Shown here: in pieces, positions 6,232 to 8,634 of the stretch | How positions within the stretch are numbered: the first letter of the stretch is position 1 | Layout: every line of letters begins with the position of its first letter | Source of the DNA: Gammaproteobacteria bacterium | GTDB taxonomy: Bacteria > Pseudomonadota > Gammaproteobacteria > Magnimaribacterales > Magnimaribacteraceae | Reading direction: 5' to 3' | Length of the DNA stretch: 8,634 bases | Assembly (NCBI GenBank): GCA_012965075.1 | Contig: DTSY01000086.1 | Location: forward strand, 1-8,634 | Program-made: the position numbers and the translations under genes | The notes under the pieces: model-generated | Told to the model about the DNA's origin: nothing | The model's database searches: none | Seen by the model: the letters and a program-made list of their open reading frames with translations, nothing else

Positions 6232-6707
6232 AAAGAGTTGTAGCATTATTAATGGAGAATCAGTCTGGAGCTTTATCAAGAGTTGTCGGGCTATTTTCTC
6301 AGAGAGGTTACAACATAGAATCATTAATAGTTGCCCCCACTGATGACCCCTCGTTGTCAAGATTAACCATGACCACTGAAGGCGATGCGAGGGTGGTTGA
6401 GCAAATTACTAAGCAGCTAAATAAGCTTATTGATGTTGTAAAGGTTTTAGATTTATCTGTGGAGGATTATGTTGGAAGAGAGCTTCTACTTATTAAATTA
6501 GATTCTTCAGAAGAAGCTGAAGCTAAGGTAATCAGTTTAGGAGGCCAAGTCTTATTCAAAAATGAAAGTATTTTGAATGCCGAGTTTGTAGGAAGCTCAG
6601 AGGAATTAGATAAAATAGTTACCTCTTTAAGTGAATCAAATCTTTTGGAAGTAGTAAGAACAGGGCTTTCGGGTATATCCTCTACATCAAAAACCTTAAC
6701 AATTTAA
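6228..6707 (+). CDS. ilvH: Acetolactate synthase small, regulatory subunit
   Basis: The regulatory subunit activates the IlvI catalytic subunit and confers valine feedback inhibition. The 159-residue length matches E. coli IlvH (163). Residues about 2-75 are the ACT domain, with LLMENQSGALSRVVGLFSQRGYNIESL nearly matching E. coli (quoted here only as a motif across residues 7-33; key residues Asn11, Gly14, Ser17 and Asn29). Gly14 and Ser17 are the positions whose change makes E. coli IlvH valine-resistant; both are kept, so feedback control by valine is expected. The C-terminal domain (about 82-159) is present in full. The ATG overlaps the ilvI stop (ATGA), and ilvC starts 15 bp after its stop. 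Confidence 0.96.
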   Translation: MKRVVALLMENQSGALSRVVGLFSQRGYNIESLIVAPTDDPSLSRLTMTTEGDARVVEQITKQLNKLIDVVKVLDLSVEDYVGRELLLIKLDSSEEAEAKVISLGGQVLFKNESILNAEFVGSSEELDKIVTSLSESNLLEVVRTGLSGISSTSKTLTI

Positions 6708-6712
6708 TTTCT

Positions 6713-6718
6713 GGAGAG
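6713..6718 (+). promoter_or_regulatory. Ribosome binding site of ilvC
   Basis: GGAGAG lies 4 nt before the ilvC ATG at 6723, in the 15-bp ilvH-ilvC gap. It is one of the few good Shine-Dalgarno sequences in the window and fixes the ilvC start. Confidence 0.7.
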
Positions 6719-6722
6719 AGCT

Positions 6723-7754
6723 ATGCAAATTTTTTACGATAAAGATGCTGACCTTGAACATCTAAATAATAAAAAGATAGTAGTTGTTGGTTATGGTTCT
6801 CAAGGACATGCTCATGCTAACAATCTTAAAGACTCCGGCATGGATGTGAGTGTCGCATTGAGAAAGGAATCTCCTTCTAGGCAAAAAGCTGAAGAAGCAG
6901 GCTTTAAGGTTCAAGAAGTTAAAGAGGCGGTCAAAGAGGCAGACTTGGTTATGGTTTTGATGCCCGACGAACTGCAATCTTCGACCTATAGTTCTGACAT
7001 AAGTAAAAATATCAAAAAAGATGCTGTTTTAGCATTTGCTCACGGATTTAATATTCACTTTAAAATGATTGTTCCGAGAGAGGACTTAGATGTCATCATG
7101 ATTGCACCCAAGGGGCCAGGTCATACTGTAAGGTCCCAATATGTTGAAGGTGCAGGAGTCCCGTGTTTAATTGCTATTCACAAAGATGTTTCTGGTCAAG
7201 CTAAAGATATAGCTTTGGCTTACGCTATGGCGATCGGATCTGGTAGGGCAGGAATTATTGAAACAAATTTTAAAGATGAGACTGAAACTGATTTGTTTGG
7301 TGAACAAGCAGTTTTATGTGGCGGCCTTACTTCTCTTATACAAGCCGGTTATGAAGTTTTAGTAGAAGCTGGTTACCCCCCTGAAATGGCTTATTTTGAG
7401 TGTCTCCACGAAGTCAAACTAATAGTTGATCTTATCTACGAAGATGGATTACAGAATATGCGCTACAGCATTTCCAATACGGCTGAATTTGGGGACTATA
7501 CCAGCGGACCAAAAATCATCACTGAAGAAACAAAAGAAGAGATGAGAGCAATACTAAAAAGAATTCAATCAGGGGAGTTTGCAGAACACTTCATGTCAGA
7601 CAGTAGACAAAGCAACGATGGCAAAGGAGGTCCTGAGATGAAAAATTACCGAGATCAAGCTTCTTCACATCCTATCGAAGAAGTGGGTAAGGAGCTCAGA
7701 GCAATGATGCCTTGGATAGCTAAAAATAAGTTAGTTGATAAAGCTAAGAATTAA
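6723..7754 (+). CDS. ilvC: Ketol-acid reductoisomerase, class I (NADP+)
   Basis: IlvC isomerises and reduces acetolactate and acetohydroxybutyrate to dihydroxy acids, using NADPH and Mg2+. At 343 residues it is the short class I form typical of Pseudomonas, not the roughly 490-residue E. coli class II form. The Rossmann motif GYGSQGHAHA is at 23-32. The cofactor loop carries Arg47, Ser50 and Ser52, the phosphate-binding positions of the Pseudomonas enzyme, so NADPH use is expected. Catalytic and metal ligands fall at the same numbers as in that enzyme: His107, Asp190, Glu194, Glu226 and Glu230. KGPGHTVRSQY (130-140) and the knotted helical C-terminal domain are intact. It lies 15 bp after ilvH with a GGAGAG ribosome binding site and 5 bp before pssA, so it sits inside one transcription unit. 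Confidence 0.97.
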   Translation: MQIFYDKDADLEHLNNKKIVVVGYGSQGHAHANNLKDSGMDVSVALRKESPSRQKAEEAGFKVQEVKEAVKEADLVMVLMPDELQSSTYSSDISKNIKKDAVLAFAHGFNIHFKMIVPREDLDVIMIAPKGPGHTVRSQYVEGAGVPCLIAIHKDVSGQAKDIALAYAMAIGSGRAGIIETNFKDETETDLFGEQAVLCGGLTSLIQAGYEVLVEAGYPPEMAYFECLHEVKLIVDLIYEDGLQNMRYSISNTAEFGDYTSGPKIITEETKEEMRAILKRIQSGEFAEHFMSDSRQSNDGKGGPEMKNYRDQASSHPIEEVGKELRAMMPWIAKNKLVDKAKN

Positions 7755-7759
7755 TACAA

Positions 7760-8542
7760 GTGCCTAAAGAACCTGAAAACCTAGATCTTTATGATGAACA
7801 TGAAGAAGTAGTTTCTGAAGGAGGAAAGAAGGTCAGGAGAAGAGGTATATTCCTTCTACCCAATCTTTTAACTACAGCTTCGTTATTCGCAGGATTCTTT
7901 TCCATAATTTCTTCTATAGAAGGAAACTTTATTTATGCTGGAATGGCAGTTTTTGTTGCTCAGATCTTTGACGGATTGGATGGAAGAGTGGCTAGACTTG
8001 CCAAAGCCGAGAGTCAATTCGGAGCACAATATGACAGCCTCTCTGATGTTATCTCTTTTGGCCTTGCTCCAGCCATTTGTATATTCTTATGGGGACTAAG
8101 CTCTCTAGGCCAAGCAGGTTGGGTCTTTTCATTTTTATTTATTGCAGCTGCAGCTCTTCGTCTAGCAAGATTTAATACTAACATTGGGTCAGAAGATAAA
8201 TTCTTTAAAGGCCTACCCAGTCCTGTTGCAGCGGGCCTAATAGCCTATTACGTATGGTATTTAAGTTCTTTAGGAATAGAAGGTGAATACGTTGGAGCAA
8301 CCTTGGCTGTTTTTAGCGCCTGCATAACAGGCTTAATTGCTATCTTAATGCTAATAAATGTTCCTTATTACAGCTTTAAAGAGATAGAAATGAAGAAAAG
8401 GGTTCCTTTCTTTTCTATCTTAATGGTAGTTTTTATTTTTGCTTTAGTCTCTCTTGATCCACCTTTGGTACTTTTGTCTTGTGCTCTCCTTTATATTTTG
8501 TCAGGACCAGTGATTTGGGTAGTAAAAGCCTTACGCAAGTAA
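7760..8542 (+). CDS. pssA: CDP-diacylglycerol--serine O-phosphatidyltransferase (type II phosphatidylserine synthase)
   Basis: This inner-membrane enzyme transfers phosphatidyl from CDP-diacylglycerol to serine, the committed step to phosphatidylethanolamine. The CDP-alcohol phosphotransferase signature D-xx-DG-xx-AR-x8-G-xxx-D-xxx-D is complete at Asp71, Asp74-Gly75, Ala78-Arg79, Gly88, Asp92 and Asp96. It is the membrane type II form, unlike the phospholipase-D-like E. coli PssA. A charged cytosolic N-terminus (1-29) precedes about eight hydrophobic segments (roughly 31-52, 56-71, 97-115, 119-137, 153-172, 176-200, 214-232, 235-255). FKGLPSPVAAG at 149-159 is typical of PssA. The start is GTG: an in-frame TAA lies at 7745-7747, and no other start codon occurs before Met62, which would remove the first membrane segment. 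Only 5 bp separate it from ilvC, and no strong ribosome binding site is seen, so coupling to ilvC is likely. Confidence 0.94.
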   Translation: MPKEPENLDLYDEHEEVVSEGGKKVRRRGIFLLPNLLTTASLFAGFFSIISSIEGNFIYAGMAVFVAQIFDGLDGRVARLAKAESQFGAQYDSLSDVISFGLAPAICIFLWGLSSLGQAGWVFSFLFIAAAALRLARFNTNIGSEDKFFKGLPSPVAAGLIAYYVWYLSSLGIEGEYVGATLAVFSACITGLIAILMLINVPYYSFKEIEMKKRVPFFSILMVVFIFALVSLDPPLVLLSCALLYILSGPVIWVVKALRK

Positions 8543-8578
8543 CTTATTCATTGTAAGATTCGCCATCCACGCAAGTGG
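8531..8578 (+). repeat. Two small GCAA-loop hairpins sharing ACGCAAGT, between pssA and tRNA-Ile
   Basis: TTAC-GCAA-GTAA (8531-8542) includes the pssA stop codon. CCAC-GCAA-GTGG (8567-8578) runs into the first two bases of the tRNA. Both have a 4-bp stem and the same GNRA-type loop, and share the 8-mer ACGCAAGT (8533-8540 and 8569-8576). They are too short and lack a T-run, so they are not terminators. A processing signal is possible; chance is also possible. Confidence 0.3.
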
Positions 8579-8634
8579 GTCTGTAGCTCAGTTGGTTTAG
8601 AGCGCACCCCTGATAAGGGTGAGGTCGGAAGTTC
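8577..8634 (+). tRNA. ileT: tRNA-Ile (anticodon GAT), 3' end cut by window edge
   Basis: The first 58 nt fold as a tRNA: 5' acceptor strand GGGTCTG (8577-8583), TA, D-stem GCTC/GAGC around a 10-nt loop containing TTGG, anticodon stem CACCC/GGGTG, loop CTGATAA with anticodon GAT, variable region AGGTC, then the start of the T-arm, GGAAG-TTC. The T-loop end and 3' acceptor strand lie outside. GAT with this anticodon arm is tRNA-Ile decoding AUC/AUU. It starts 34 bp after the pssA stop. This tRNA normally lies between 16S and 23S rRNA genes, but here the upstream neighbour is pssA. A weak TAAGAT at 8554-8559 could be a -10 but lacks a good -35. Confidence 0.93.

Noticed and set aside
6169..6360. 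Minus-strand ORFs across ilvI/ilvH (6169-6360) and in ilvC (6762-6977)
   Set aside because: Both lie over conserved coding sequence and have no recognisable domain.

Overview
The window looks like ordinary, tightly packed chromosome from an AT-rich gammaproteobacterium. Two known gene neighbourhoods support this. A divergent bamD / rluD-pgeF pair occurs in E. coli and relatives, and the order ilvI-ilvH-ilvC-pssA is the one I know from Pseudomonas-type gammaproteobacteria. The acceptor stem and anticodon arm of the tRNA-Ile at the right edge are also Pseudomonas-like. Low GC, almost no intergenic DNA and overlapping genes would suit a streamlined marine lineage, but the genus cannot be decided from this sequence.

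Layout. Positions 1-861 (minus strand, cut at the left edge) encode the outer-membrane assembly lipoprotein BamD. An 84-bp divergent intergenic region follows, holding a 7-bp-arm inverted repeat. Positions 946-4393 are a plus-strand run of four overlapping genes: rluD (23S rRNA pseudouridine synthase), pgeF (YfiH-family purine nucleoside phosphorylase/editing hydrolase), a beta-hydroxyacid dehydrogenase, and a GLYK-type D-glycerate 3-kinase. Positions 4394-4482 form a regulatory gap with a promoter candidate, an inverted repeat and a 14-codon upstream ORF. Positions 4483-7754 are ilvI-ilvH-ilvC, which cover the first steps of valine and isoleucine synthesis (acetohydroxyacid synthase, then ketol-acid reductoisomerase). 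Positions 7760-8542 are pssA (phosphatidylserine synthase), followed 34 bp later by tRNA-Ile(GAT), cut at the right edge.

How the genes work together. IlvI and IlvH form one enzyme whose product is the IlvC substrate. The dehydrogenase and glycerate kinase would form the two-step route tartronate semialdehyde -> D-glycerate -> 3-phosphoglycerate if the dehydrogenase really acts on tartronate semialdehyde; that is inferred mainly from the pairing. BamD, RluD, PssA and the tRNA are housekeeping functions.

I see no mobile element, CRISPR array, phage gene, toxin-antitoxin pair or defence system, and no evidence for a new multi-gene system. The points most worth checking are the branched-chain-rich upstream ORF touching ilvI, the glycerate pair appended to rluD-pgeF, the divergent N-terminal region of PgeF, and a tRNA-Ile(GAT) with no 16S rRNA gene before it.
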